Of a DNA stretch of 64,000 nucleotides, positions 1 through 8,971 are shown piece by piece. A program made the translations under genes and the position numbers. Origin of the DNA: Planctomycetota bacterium (GTDB lineage Bacteria; Planctomycetota; Planctomycetia; Pirellulales; Pirellulaceae); NCBI GenBank assembly GCA_016872725.1, contig VGZC01000001.1:124001-188000 (forward strand), in the 5' to 3' direction. Below the pieces are notes generated by a model. The model searched no databases. It was not told the origin of the DNA and was given only the letters and a program-made list of their open reading frames with translations. Positions within the stretch are counted from its first letter, which is position 1. Every line of letters begins with the position of its first letter.

Positions 1-795
1 TTCTGCCGAACGCTTGACGAGGCCGACCAGATCGTCGCGGCCTGCGAACGGAACCGAGTCAAGCTCGCGATCGCCCATCAAACGCGTTACAGCCCGAAAT
101 TGAAGGCCGTTCGCGACATGATCGGCGAAGGCGCGATCGGCGACGTCTTGGAATTGCGGGCGCGAGGCAAGGAAGACGCGCGGGGCGGAGGCGAGGACCT
201 TTGGGTGCTCGGCAGCCATCTCTTCAACCTCATCCACGTCATCGGCGGCGAACCGAAATGGTGCTTCGCGGACGTGCGGGTCGACGGACGTACGGCCGGA
301 CCCGGCGATGTCCGCGAGGGGAACGAAGGTATCGGTCCGCTCGTCGGCGATTCCGTCCAGGCCATGTACGGACTCGCGCGGGGAGCCGTCGCCTATTTCG
401 GATCGCGCAAGAACGCGAACGGCGGCCGGTTCGGCCTGCAAGTCTATGGCTCGAAGGGGGTCATCGAGATCCTCACGGGCCATCTTCCGGCCGCCCATTT
501 CCTTGCCGATCCCGCATGGTCGCCGGGCCGTACCGGAGCGAATTGGATCCCCATCAGTTCGATGGGACCGGGGCGCGAGGAGCCGTTGGCCGACGGCGGC
601 TTGCGAGCGGGTAATGTCATCGCATGCCGCGATCTCCTCGCCGCCATCGAAGGGGACCGGTTGCCCGAATGCAATGTGTACGAAGCCCGCGCGACGATCG
701 AGATGATCCTGGCCGTATTCGCCTCCCACCGCGCCCGCGCGCCCGTTCCGATCCCACTCGCGCCGCGCGGCAATCCGCTCGCCGACTGGCGTTAA
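1..795 (+). CDS. Gfo/Idh/MocA family oxidoreductase, 3' part
   Basis: The frame is open from the first base and ends at TAA 793-795, so the gene starts outside the window. About 264 residues are visible, beginning roughly where the E-K-P motif of the family would just have ended (the first residues are FCRTLDEADQIV). The Rossmann NAD(P)-binding half is therefore missing and only the C-terminal alpha/beta dehydrogenase domain is seen. That domain holds the HQTRYSP segment and the GDSVQAMYGLARGAVAYFGS beta-sheet region typical of Gfo/Idh proteins. Family members oxidise or reduce sugars and polyols; the substrate cannot be read here. A 142-bp gap separates it from the next gene on the same strand. 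Family assignment is firm, specificity is not. Confidence 0.85.
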   Translation, partial: FCRTLDEADQIVAACERNRVKLAIAHQTRYSPKLKAVRDMIGEGAIGDVLELRARGKEDARGGGEDLWVLGSHLFNLIHVIGGEPKWCFADVRVDGRTAGPGDVREGNEGIGPLVGDSVQAMYGLARGAVAYFGSRKNANGGRFGLQVYGSKGVIEILTGHLPAAHFLADPAWSPGRTGANWIPISSMGPGREEPLADGGLRAGNVIACRDLLAAIEGDRLPECNVYEARATIEMILAVFASHRARAPVPIPLAPRGNPLADWR

Positions 796-873
796 CCGGA
801 CAGCGACGCCTTGCCCACCGTCGCGTTGAATGCGTAACCCGACGCGTACGCGAGGGAAGCTGGCATCCAGTCC

Positions 874-921
874 ACAACCAAGACCAAAACCACAACCAAG
901 ACCAAAACCACAACCAAAACC
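874..921. repeat. Hexanucleotide-based CCAA repeat (2.7 x 18 bp)
   Basis: The 18-bp unit ACAACCAAGACCAAAACC occurs twice perfectly (874-891 and 892-909), followed by a 12-bp version (910-921). Each unit is three degenerate hexamers with the form NNNNCC. The minus strand therefore carries regularly spaced GG pairs separated by four bases, a pattern that could form two-tetrad G-quadruplexes. The tract lies just upstream of the preferred start codon of the following gene, or would encode a (PKPQPR)-type N-terminus if a further upstream start is used. Confidence 0.9.
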
Positions 922-937
922 TTCCCATCACGTACGC

Positions 938-3900
938 ATGAGTTATTTTGGGATACCGATCCGGGATGGCGCGGCGATGGTCCGAGCGGCAACCGTCGTC
1001 TGTTTGCTCACGGGGCTTGCGCGGGGCGACGAATTCGGCGAGCCGGTCCGCGCGCCCGGACTGCGGGCCGTGTTTCAATCGGCGACGGCCGTCTCGCCCG
1101 AACGGATCGACCCCGTGCTCTCGTTCGCATGGCGTGGCGGGCGGCCCGATGCGACGCTCGACACCGGCCCGTTTTCCGCGCGATGGAGCGGGTATCTCAT
1201 GTCCGAATCGGACGGGGATTATCAACTCCATGTATTTGCGAGCGGCAAAGTCCGAGTCCGACTCAACGGAACCGCCGTGCTCGACGTCGATCACGGAGCG
1301 CCGGCCTGGTCGAGTTCCCAACCGATCACCTTGGCGTTCGCATGGCATCCGCTCGAAGTCGAATACGAGCGTGGCGGAACCGAGCCGAGACTCGGCCTCT
1401 ACTGGAGCGGGCCTCAGTTCGGGTTGGAACGGATTGATGAACGGCACTTGGCGCACGACGGCGGATCGGATGTGTCGTCTTCCGCGGAACGTGGCCGCCG
1501 CTTGGCCCGCGCGCTGCGCTGCGACGCGTGCCACGGCGAATCCGAGCGACCCGGCGTCGGGATGCTCGCCGCGCCCGATCTCTCGATGGCGGGCCGATAC
1601 GTGAAGCCCGGTTGGATCGCCGAGTCGCTGTCGCGTCGATCCCGCGCGGCGGGCGATGGGAATCCCTCATCGAGCACGGACGAAGCGAGATCCAGATCCA
1701 AGTCCAAATCCAATACCAATACCAACACCAATACCGAAACGGAGGCTGGCGAACCGAGCGGTTCGGAGCCGATCGAAAGCCCGCTCGACCGCGAAATGCC
1801 CTACTACGCGCTCAGCGCCGATGATACGGCCGCTCTGGTCGCCTTCCTATCCGGGACCGTGTCGAATGCATCCGGGAGAACGGGCGATGCGGCTCGGCAA
1901 CGGCCCGAATCGCGCGAGGATCGTGATGAGGGCCGCCGCCTGTTCCTCACGACGGGGTGCCTCGCATGCCATTCGTTCGAACGGATGCGTAGTCCCGGAC
2001 TGTTCGGCGGGGGAGACCTGACTCACATTGCGGAAAAGCGTCCCGAGGCTTTTTTTGATGAATGGCTTGCGCATCCCGAGACGATCAACGGCAGCCACCG
2101 GATGCCCGTTTTTGACTTGAAGGACGCGGAGCGGCGTCAACTCGCGTCGTTTCTCGCGACGTTGACAAACCGATCGGCGGGCGATTCCCTCGCTCCCGTT
2201 CCGCGCGGCGGCGACCCGCCGGGCCGGGCGGGAGACGGTGGAGGGAGCGACGAGGGAGGGGTCGCGACGGCGGGCCTCGCGCGGCGCGGCCGCGCTCGGT
2301 TCCTGGAACTGGGCTGCGCGCGTTGCCACGCGGCGCGCGGGATCGCGCCCGGCGAAGTCGCGGCGCGTGAACGCGCGCGAGGACTCGACGCCGAATCGCG
2401 GTGGGACGCGTCCTGCGCCGGGCCTCCTCGTGACGATCGACCGGGATATGATCTCGAATCGCGTGATGCCGACGCGCTCCGCGCTTACTATTCCTCGCGC
2501 CGATCGGAGCCGGGCGCGCTGGCCGATCGAGGCCGCTTGTGGATCGAGGAATACCGATGCGCGTCGTGCCATGCGCGCGGCGCGGCGGGCGGCCTTTCCG
2601 CTCGACTCGCGGAATTCGCCGAGGCGTATCCCGAATTCGCGCCGTCGGTCGCCGCGATGGCGCCGCCGTCCTTGAATCAGATCGGCGACAAACTGCACGA
2701 CGACGCGCTGCGAAAAGCCATCCGCCGGGAAGGGCCCGCGCGCCGCCCGTGGCTTTCCGTCCGCATGCCTCGGTTCGCCATTCCCGATGCCTCGCGCGCC
2801 GATCTGACCGGGTTCCTCGTCGACCACGATCGGATCCCCGACGGCGCTCCCGCGACACCGCGCGGCGCGGACCCGCGTTTCGATGCCGTCGTGGGTGAAC
2901 GGCTTGTCACACACGATGGCTTTGGTTGCACGAGCTGCCACACGGTCGGCAAGGTCGAGGCTCCGAACGGGCCGATCCATACGATGGGCCCCGACTTGTT
3001 GGGATTGGGCGAGCGGATTCGAAAGCCCTGGTTCGATCGCTGGGTGCGCGATCCCGCGCGGATCGTCCCGCGGATCGAGATGCCTTCGGTTCGGATCCCC
3101 GTGCAAGGCGTCTTGAACGAACATCTTGACGATCAGCTCGCCGCCGTCTGGCGCACGCTCAACCGGCCCGACTTCCGACCTCCCGAGCCGTATCCGGTCC
3201 GCGTCGTCGGTCGGTCGGGCCGTGCCGAGGATCGCGAACCGCCGATCGTGTTGACCGATGTCCTGCATACCGGCACGAAGTCGTACATCAAACCGTTGTT
3301 GATCGCCCTGCCGAGCCGCGACAACATCTTGTTGGATCTCGAAGAGGGCCGTTTGGCCGAATGGTGGACGGGCGACGCGGCTCGACAACGCACGCGAGGC
3401 AAGTCGTGGTTCTGGGAATCGGCGGGAATCGACTTGTTGCGCGGCGATCCGGCGGGGGCCGAGCTCGAGGTGGAATGGAACGGCAATCGCGTCGCGCCGC
3501 GGCGCGACGGCCAGTTCATCACGGAATTCGATGAACTGCGCATCGGGCCGGAAGGCGCGGTCGAAGTCGCGTTCCGACTGGGCTGGCCGGTCGATGCCGA
3601 GCACACGGTGGTCGCACGCGTGCGCCAATCGTTTCGCGCCGGCCCCGAGCCCGGCGCGGTGTCGCGCCGGATCGAGATCGACGGGATTCCCGAAGGAGCG
3701 CGAGTCGTCTTTCGATCGGTCCTGCCGCATCGCGCCGAAACGGCCGTGGGCGAAGGATCCGTCCGGTTCTCGAACGGCGATGATCCCGTGACGTGGACGA
3801 TCGAGGACTCGGCCGGTTGGACGGTGTCCGAGGATCGATCGGCCGTCGTCGCCGACGGGCAAGGCGGCCGCTGCTCGTTGTCCCTGACGTATCATCGGCC

Positions 3901-5359
3901 GGCGACGCACGAGCCGCTCGCCGGTTCGACCGCGCGGGCCGACGTTCCGCGGCAAGCGGAAACCTTGCATGTCGCGCCGGGGTTCGACGCCGTTCGCCTT
4001 CCGCTCCCGACCGAATGGATGCCGATCTGCGCGGCGTGGGACGAGCGCGGCGAGATGCTGATCGGTACGCTCAAGGGCCGCGTCGCGCGCGTCCGCGACC
4101 GCGATGGGGACGGACTCGAGGAATCGGTCGAGTCCTTGGGAATCGAGTTGGCGTCACCGTGGGGCATGGCGACGGGGCCCGGGTATGTGGACGTGATCAA
4201 CAAGTACGCTCTGTTGCGGCTGTTCGACGATAATGGCGATGGACGCGTCGATCGAATCGCGACGATCGCGTCGGGTTGGGGCCATACCGAGGACTATCAC
4301 GATTGGGTGATCGGGCTCCCCTCGGATGAATCGGGCGCGTACTACATCGGATTGCCGTGCCAGCAGGACAAGCGAAGCCCGGAGGCCGCGCGTCATCGCG
4401 GCACTGTCGCGCGCTTGGCGCCCCGAACGCCGACGGAGGGCGATCCGCGGCTCTTCGCGATCGAGACGCTGAGCGCGGGGCACCGGTTCCCCACGGGTGT
4501 CGCGCGCAATCGGGCGGGCGATCTGGTGGTGACCGACAATCAGGGGAATTTTAATCCGTTCAATGAACTGAACCACGTGCGGCCCGGCGTTCATTTCGGG
4601 TTCATCAACGCGATCGATCGGGTACCCGGATACGCGCCTCCCCCGCTGACCGACCCGGCCATCAACATCCCGCACCCGTGGACGCGGAGCGTCAACGGGA
4701 TCGGGTTTCTCGAACATCCCTCACCCGACGTCGAGGCCCGCGCGTTCGGCCCGTTCGCCGGGCATTTGATCGGCTGCGAATACGACACGCGTCGATTGAT
4801 CCGCATGAGTCTCGAGCGTGTCGAAGGCGTTTTGCAGGGCGCCGCGTACCCGTTCACGGTGGACTTCCCTTCGACGGGTTCCGCGATGCTCGGCCCGATC
4901 GGCTGCGCCGTGTCGCCCAAGGGGGATCTCTACGTCGCGTCCATTCGCGACAGCGGGTGGGGTGGCGCGAACAACATCGGCGAATTGGTCCGCATGCGGC
5001 TGAACGCGGACGCGCTTCCCGCCGGCGTCGCGGAAGTGCGCGCGATTCCGCGCGGATTTGAGATTTCCTTTACGCGTCCGGTGGACCGGGCCAAGGCCGA
5101 GCGGGTCGACAACTATGTCATCGCCTCGTATCGTCGCGTTTCGACACCCAACTACGGCGGCCCCGACGTGGATCGACGGTCGGAAACGCCAAGCCGCGTG
5201 ACGGCCGACGCCGCCGGCCGCCGCGTGCGGCTCGAATTCCCCGGGCTTCGCGAGGGCACGGTCTACGAGTTCCATATCCGCGACCTGGCGGTCGAACCCG
5301 ACGCGTTGTTCTTTCCCGCCGAGGCGTACTACACGCTCCATCGAACTCCGGCGCCGTGA
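938..5359 (+). CDS. Exported PA14 / five-heme cytochrome c / beta-propeller protein
   Basis: From ATG 938 this is a 1473-residue protein. An upstream ATG at 830 in frame would only add the repeat-encoded Pro/Lys/Gln tract, and ATG 977 would start directly at the signal-peptide-like segment MVRAATVVCLLTGLARG. A PA14-like domain follows (about residues 35-170: 'YLMSESDGDYQLHVFASGKV', 'LGLYWSGP'). Five heme c sites lie at residues 195 (CDACH), 341 (CLACH), 460 (CARCH), 541 (CASCH) and 664 (CTSCH). Residues about 1010-1360 resemble a glucose-dehydrogenase/NHL-type beta-propeller ('GEMLIGTLKGRVARV', 'FPTGVARNRAGDLVVTDNQG'). A short C-terminal domain ends the protein. Known planctomycete proteins of this kind are periplasmic; an electron-transfer or sugar-oxidising role is inference. 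Methionine ligands are plausible (for example NGSHRMPVF) but not proven. Confidence 0.85.
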   Translation: MSYFGIPIRDGAAMVRAATVVCLLTGLARGDEFGEPVRAPGLRAVFQSATAVSPERIDPVLSFAWRGGRPDATLDTGPFSARWSGYLMSESDGDYQLHVFASGKVRVRLNGTAVLDVDHGAPAWSSSQPITLAFAWHPLEVEYERGGTEPRLGLYWSGPQFGLERIDERHLAHDGGSDVSSSAERGRRLARALRCDACHGESERPGVGMLAAPDLSMAGRYVKPGWIAESLSRRSRAAGDGNPSSSTDEARSRSKSKSNTNTNTNTETEAGEPSGSEPIESPLDREMPYYALSADDTAALVAFLSGTVSNASGRTGDAARQRPESREDRDEGRRLFLTTGCLACHSFERMRSPGLFGGGDLTHIAEKRPEAFFDEWLAHPETINGSHRMPVFDLKDAERRQLASFLATLTNRSAGDSLAPVPRGGDPPGRAGDGGGSDEGGVATAGLARRGRARFLELGCARCHAARGIAPGEVAARERARGLDAESRWDASCAGPPRDDRPGYDLESRDADALRAYYSSRRSEPGALADRGRLWIEEYRCASCHARGAAGGLSARLAEFAEAYPEFAPSVAAMAPPSLNQIGDKLHDDALRKAIRREGPARRPWLSVRMPRFAIPDASRADLTGFLVDHDRIPDGAPATPRGADPRFDAVVGERLVTHDGFGCTSCHTVGKVEAPNGPIHTMGPDLLGLGERIRKPWFDRWVRDPARIVPRIEMPSVRIPVQGVLNEHLDDQLAAVWRTLNRPDFRPPEPYPVRVVGRSGRAEDREPPIVLTDVLHTGTKSYIKPLLIALPSRDNILLDLEEGRLAEWWTGDAARQRTRGKSWFWESAGIDLLRGDPAGAELEVEWNGNRVAPRRDGQFITEFDELRIGPEGAVEVAFRLGWPVDAEHTVVARVRQSFRAGPEPGAVSRRIEIDGIPEGARVVFRSVLPHRAETAVGEGSVRFSNGDDPVTWTIEDSAGWTVSEDRSAVVADGQGGRCSLSLTYHRPATHEPLAGSTARADVPRQAETLHVAPGFDAVRLPLPTEWMPICAAWDERGEMLIGTLKGRVARVRDRDGDGLEESVESLGIELASPWGMATGPGYVDVINKYALLRLFDDNGDGRVDRIATIASGWGHTEDYHDWVIGLPSDESGAYYIGLPCQQDKRSPEAARHRGTVARLAPRTPTEGDPRLFAIETLSAGHRFPTGVARNRAGDLVVTDNQGNFNPFNELNHVRPGVHFGFINAIDRVPGYAPPPLTDPAINIPHPWTRSVNGIGFLEHPSPDVEARAFGPFAGHLIGCEYDTRRLIRMSLERVEGVLQGAAYPFTVDFPSTGSAMLGPIGCAVSPKGDLYVASIRDSGWGGANNIGELVRMRLNADALPAGVAEVRAIPRGFEISFTRPVDRAKAERVDNYVIASYRRVSTPNYGGPDVDRRSETPSRVTADAAGRRVRLEFPGLREGTVYEFHIRDLAVEPDALFFPAEAYYTLHRTPAP
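1691..1735. repeat. In-gene CCA hexamer repeat encoding an S-K/S-N/T linker
   Basis: Seven consecutive hexamers of the form (T/A)CCA(A/G)N encode alternating Ser/Lys, Ser/Asn and Thr/Asn pairs. They lie in the linker after the first heme domain of the multi-heme protein. The base pattern is related to the CCAA tract at 874-921 but the units are more degenerate. The run is in frame and adds only a hydrophilic linker. Confidence 0.8.
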
Positions 5360-5380
5360 CGGCGGCGCCGCTGACAGCCG

Positions 5381-6058
5381 ATGAGGGATTCGATGTCCGC
5401 GCGATTATCCGCCGAACAGCCCGGTTCGATTACCGCGTGGATCGCGCGGCTCAAACAGGGTGACGCCGAAGCGGCGACGCGATTGTGGCGCCGATACGCG
5501 ACGCGCGTCCTTCGGCTCGCCAAGAAGAAGCTGGGTCCTTCGATCGGCGGAGTGAGCGATGAAGAGGACGTCGCGGCCGTCGTGCTCGACGCCCTGCTGC
5601 GGGGCGTGGTCGGCGGTCGGTTCCCCGAGCTGACCGATCGGCGCGATCTCTGGGCCCTGTTGATCCGATTGACGGAACGCAAGGCCGTGGATGCGCGGCG
5701 GCACGCCGGACGCCGCAAGCGGGGCGGCGGCCGCGCGGCGCGGCTTTCCTTGGACAGCGGCGCCAGCTGGCGCGTCGGTCCGCATATCGTGGATCCGAAT
5801 CCGACTCCGGAAGTCGCCGCGACGCTCGCCGACCAGATCCAAACGATGCTCGCCCGATTGGATGACGACGTCCAGCGCGCGATCGCCGTGCTCCGACTCC
5901 AGGGTTACGAGATCGCCGAAATCGCCGAGCGCCTTGGACGCGCCCGCCGAACCGTCGAGCGGAAGCTGGCCTTGGTTCGCCGTATCTGGAGCCATGCGTT
6001 CGGCGAAGGGTCGAAACCCGGCGATTCGGATCGCGCCGGGGCGTCGGGTATGCCATAA
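5381..6058 (+). CDS. ECF-type RNA polymerase sigma factor
   Basis: A 225-residue protein with a sigma-70 region 2-like N-terminus (AWIARLKQGDAEAATRLWRR, 'DEEDVAAVVLDALLRG') and a region 4 helix-turn-helix near the C-terminus ('LRLQGYEIAEIAERLGRARRTVERKL'). It matches the ECF subfamily common in planctomycetes (Pfam ECF sigma type). The expected role is to direct core RNA polymerase to a specific promoter set. ATG 5381 is used, with ATG 5393 an alternative. It begins 21 bp after the cytochrome gene and is followed after 57 bp by a membrane-anchored Ser/Thr kinase, a pairing seen repeatedly in this phylum and often taken to mean that the kinase controls the sigma factor (inference). Confidence 0.88.
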   Translation: MRDSMSARLSAEQPGSITAWIARLKQGDAEAATRLWRRYATRVLRLAKKKLGPSIGGVSDEEDVAAVVLDALLRGVVGGRFPELTDRRDLWALLIRLTERKAVDARRHAGRRKRGGGRAARLSLDSGASWRVGPHIVDPNPTPEVAATLADQIQTMLARLDDDVQRAIAVLRLQGYEIAEIAERLGRARRTVERKLALVRRIWSHAFGEGSKPGDSDRAGASGMP

Positions 6059-6115
6059 TGTCGCAAGACGATCGCGGTTCCCACCTCAAGAACTTCCAAC
6101 GCAATCGAACGCTCC

Positions 6116-8899
6116 ATGTCCGATGCATCACGCGATCTGTCCCTCGCGCGCCGAATCGATTCGGCATGCGATCGATTCGAGGCCGGTTGGCTGAGCGGTT
6201 CGCGTCTCGCGATCGAACGGTTGCTTGAGGGCATGGCGGGCGACGAGCGCGGCGAATGTCTCGCCGCGCTCGTCGCGCTGGAAATCGAACTGCGCCGCGC
6301 GGCCGGCGAGTCGCCCTTACTCGATGAGTATCTCGCCCGGTTCCCCGACCACCGGTCCTTGCTGCGGTTCGCGTTCCACACCCGCCGCACGCCGCGCGAT
6401 TCCCGGACCGACTGCGCGACAGTCGGGTTCGACACGAGGTCGCCGACCGAACGGCCGATCGTCGCGGGTTTTGAACTGCTCGAGGAATTGGGGCGGGGCG
6501 GGATGGGCGTCGTGTACAAGGCGCGCCAAACGGCCTTGGATCGGATCGTCGCGGTCAAAGTCCTGCGGGGCGCGGACTGGTCGAGCCCGGAGCGCGAGTC
6601 GGCATTTCTTGACGAGGCACGCGCGCTGGCCCGCCTGCATCATCCTCGGATCGTGTCGATTTTCGAGGTGGGGCGCCACGCGTCGGGACCGTTCATGGCC
6701 ATGGAATTCGTCGACGGCAATTCGCTCGCGCGGCGTCTCGCCGGCGCGCCCATGCCGCCGCGCGACGCCGCATCTCTCGCCGTGCGCATCGCCGAAGGTG
6801 TCGAACACGCGCACGCGCAGGGCATCGTCCACCGCGATCTCAATCCGTCCAACGTGCTCGTGACGGCGGCCGGCGAGCCCAAGGTCGCGGATTTCGGATT
6901 GGTCAAGTGGTTCACGCGCGACGCCATGTCAACGGAAAGCGGGTTGGTGGTCGGCACGCCGAGCTACATGTCGCCGGAACAGGCGGCGGGCCGTCGCGAC
7001 GTCGGCCCCGCCACCGACGTCTACGGACTCGGCGCCATCCTCTACGAACTGCTCACCGGCCGTCCGCCGTTCCGCGGCGCGTCGCCCTTGCTGACCATCG
7101 ATCAGGTCCGCGATCTCGCGCCGGTCGCGCCGACGCGATTGCAACCGAACGTCCCGCGGGATCTTGAGAACATCTGTCTCCAATGCCTGGGCAAGGAACC
7201 GAGGCAGCGTTACGCCGGAGTCGGCGCGCTGCGCGAGGATTTGCAGCGGTTTCTCGACGGCCGATCGGTCTCGGCTCGACCCGTGGGACGGCTCGTTCGG
7301 GCGTGGAGATGGGCGCGCCGCAATCCGGTGGTCGCCAGCCTCGCGGCGGCCGTGGTCGCCGCGATCCTGCTCGGCTTCTCCGGCACGCTCTGGCAGTTGA
7401 ATCGCGCGAACCGCCACCTTGCGTCGGCACAGGACGCGCAGCGATCCTTCGAACGCAACTACCGGCGCGCGTCGGAGCTGGTGGAACTCCTGACCACGAT
7501 CAGCAGCAGCGACCTGGCACGCGTTCGCGAGGCCAACCCCGTGCGAAAACGCCTGCTCGCCGAAGCGGAGTCGTATTATCGCCTGTTCCTGACGGAAGAA
7601 CATGCCGGGCCACAAACGTGGCGCGATCTCGCGCTCACCTTGCTCCGGCTCGGCGACGTCGAACGGGAAATGGGATCGGAGGACGCGGCATTGCGATGCT
7701 ATCAAGAGGCGCTAGACCTCGAACGTCAAGCGTTCGCGGCGGATCCGACCGAGAAGCTCGCGCGAGCCCATGTCGCCGGAATGCTTCAAAACATGGCCGG
7801 TATCCTCCGATTCCGGGGTGAAGAAGGTTTTGTACGGGCGATCGCCGCGCAGCGCGAGTCCGTGGCGCTTTGGGAACAAGCCGCCTCGGAATCCGACCCG
7901 CGACCGGATACCCACGTCGAGTTCGCGAAGGCCGTCTTCTCGCTCGGTATGTATGTCAAGGACCAAGGCCGGCAATCGACGCCGCCGGACGATGCGCCGG
8001 CTCGCGCCTGTTTTCAGCGGGTCCTGACCATCCTCGAGACGCGCCCTGAGGCGGAACGCGCCCGGGAGAATTGGCAACTTGTCCTTGTCCGCGCTGTGTC
8101 GGCGCTCGCCGACCTCGACGAATCGGCGGGCCGACTCGCGGAAAGCCGAGCGGGCCACGAGCGGGCGATCGCCATGTGCCGCGCATGCGTGGAGACGAAC
8201 GCGGAATCCAGAGGCGCTCTGCAAGAACTCGCGCTGACCGCGAACAACCTCGCCATCACCTGCAAACGGCTTGAGGATTACGATGCGGCGCTTGCCGCGT
8301 ATGTGGAAGCGATCGAAATCACCCGCGGGCTATGTGCGATGCACGGCGACCAGATCGAATACATCGAGGACCTATCGAGATCGCTCTTGAATGTCGGGAT
8401 CCTCGAACACGACCTCGGGCGCCGCGGGACGGCGGCCGACCGTTTTCAGGAGGCGGTGGACCTGCATCGGAAACTCGTCGCTGCGGCGCCGTCGAATCAA
8501 GACCGCGTTTCAAAACTGAGTCATCGTTTGAAGCGGCTTGTCGCAGCGCGCTTGGCGAACGGCGAATACGCGCGGGCCGTCGCCGCGATTCGGCTCCGAG
8601 CGGAATGGTGGCCCGACGACGCCGATCAGATGCGTCACACGGCGCGGGAGTTCGCGGCATGCGTGCGGTGGATCGACGAACGGGCGCCGCGGGCGTTCAC
8701 GGAGCGGTACGCTTCCGAACGGACCCGATGCGTCGCCGAGGCGATCGGCGCGCTGCGCTCGGAAACGCGTCTTGGCATCCGCAACGCGCCCCCGCTCGCC
8801 GTCGATGAGGACCTCGCGCCCCTTTGGGACGAACTCGCATTCGTCGACCTCGTGGCCGGATCGCCGACACCGAGTTCGCCGGACGTTCCTTCGAAGTAG
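6116..8899 (+). CDS. Membrane Ser/Thr protein kinase with C-terminal TPR-like sensor region
   Basis: A 927-residue protein. After a helical N-terminal segment, the kinase domain starts near residue 118: glycine loop GRGGMGVVYKA, ATP-binding Lys148, catalytic HRD at 239-241, DFG at 259-261 and SPEQA activation-segment end. The HRDLKPxN motif reads HRDLNPSN, so the usual catalytic-loop Lys is Asn. One transmembrane helix lies at about 404-424. The rest (about 440-920) is helical and TPR-like ('ALRCYQEALDLERQAF', 'ALAAYVEAIEITRGL'), predicted to be outside the cytoplasm. It sits 57 bp downstream of the ECF sigma factor on the same strand and is probably co-transcribed. The kinase family is clear, although the Asn substitution leaves activity uncertain. 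The ligand sensed by the TPR region is unknown. Confidence 0.9.
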   Translation: MSDASRDLSLARRIDSACDRFEAGWLSGSRLAIERLLEGMAGDERGECLAALVALEIELRRAAGESPLLDEYLARFPDHRSLLRFAFHTRRTPRDSRTDCATVGFDTRSPTERPIVAGFELLEELGRGGMGVVYKARQTALDRIVAVKVLRGADWSSPERESAFLDEARALARLHHPRIVSIFEVGRHASGPFMAMEFVDGNSLARRLAGAPMPPRDAASLAVRIAEGVEHAHAQGIVHRDLNPSNVLVTAAGEPKVADFGLVKWFTRDAMSTESGLVVGTPSYMSPEQAAGRRDVGPATDVYGLGAILYELLTGRPPFRGASPLLTIDQVRDLAPVAPTRLQPNVPRDLENICLQCLGKEPRQRYAGVGALREDLQRFLDGRSVSARPVGRLVRAWRWARRNPVVASLAAAVVAAILLGFSGTLWQLNRANRHLASAQDAQRSFERNYRRASELVELLTTISSSDLARVREANPVRKRLLAEAESYYRLFLTEEHAGPQTWRDLALTLLRLGDVEREMGSEDAALRCYQEALDLERQAFAADPTEKLARAHVAGMLQNMAGILRFRGEEGFVRAIAAQRESVALWEQAASESDPRPDTHVEFAKAVFSLGMYVKDQGRQSTPPDDAPARACFQRVLTILETRPEAERARENWQLVLVRAVSALADLDESAGRLAESRAGHERAIAMCRACVETNAESRGALQELALTANNLAITCKRLEDYDAALAAYVEAIEITRGLCAMHGDQIEYIEDLSRSLLNVGILEHDLGRRGTAADRFQEAVDLHRKLVAAAPSNQDRVSKLSHRLKRLVAARLANGEYARAVAAIRLRAEWWPDDADQMRHTAREFAACVRWIDERAPRAFTERYASERTRCVAEAIGALRSETRLGIRNAPPLAVDEDLAPLWDELAFVDLVAGSPTPSSPDVPSK

Positions 8900-8971
8900 C
8901 TCACCATCCTCCCCATCGCGCGCTCTGAGCGGCGACGGCCGTTCCGGCGGCGCGGCGTCCCGTGCCCTGTT

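Noticed and set aside
1847-3970. A 707-residue open frame antisense to the multi-heme gene
   Set aside because: It lies entirely opposite a gene with five heme motifs and has Arg/Asp/Gly-rich composition without any domain; a normal by-product of GC-rich codon use.
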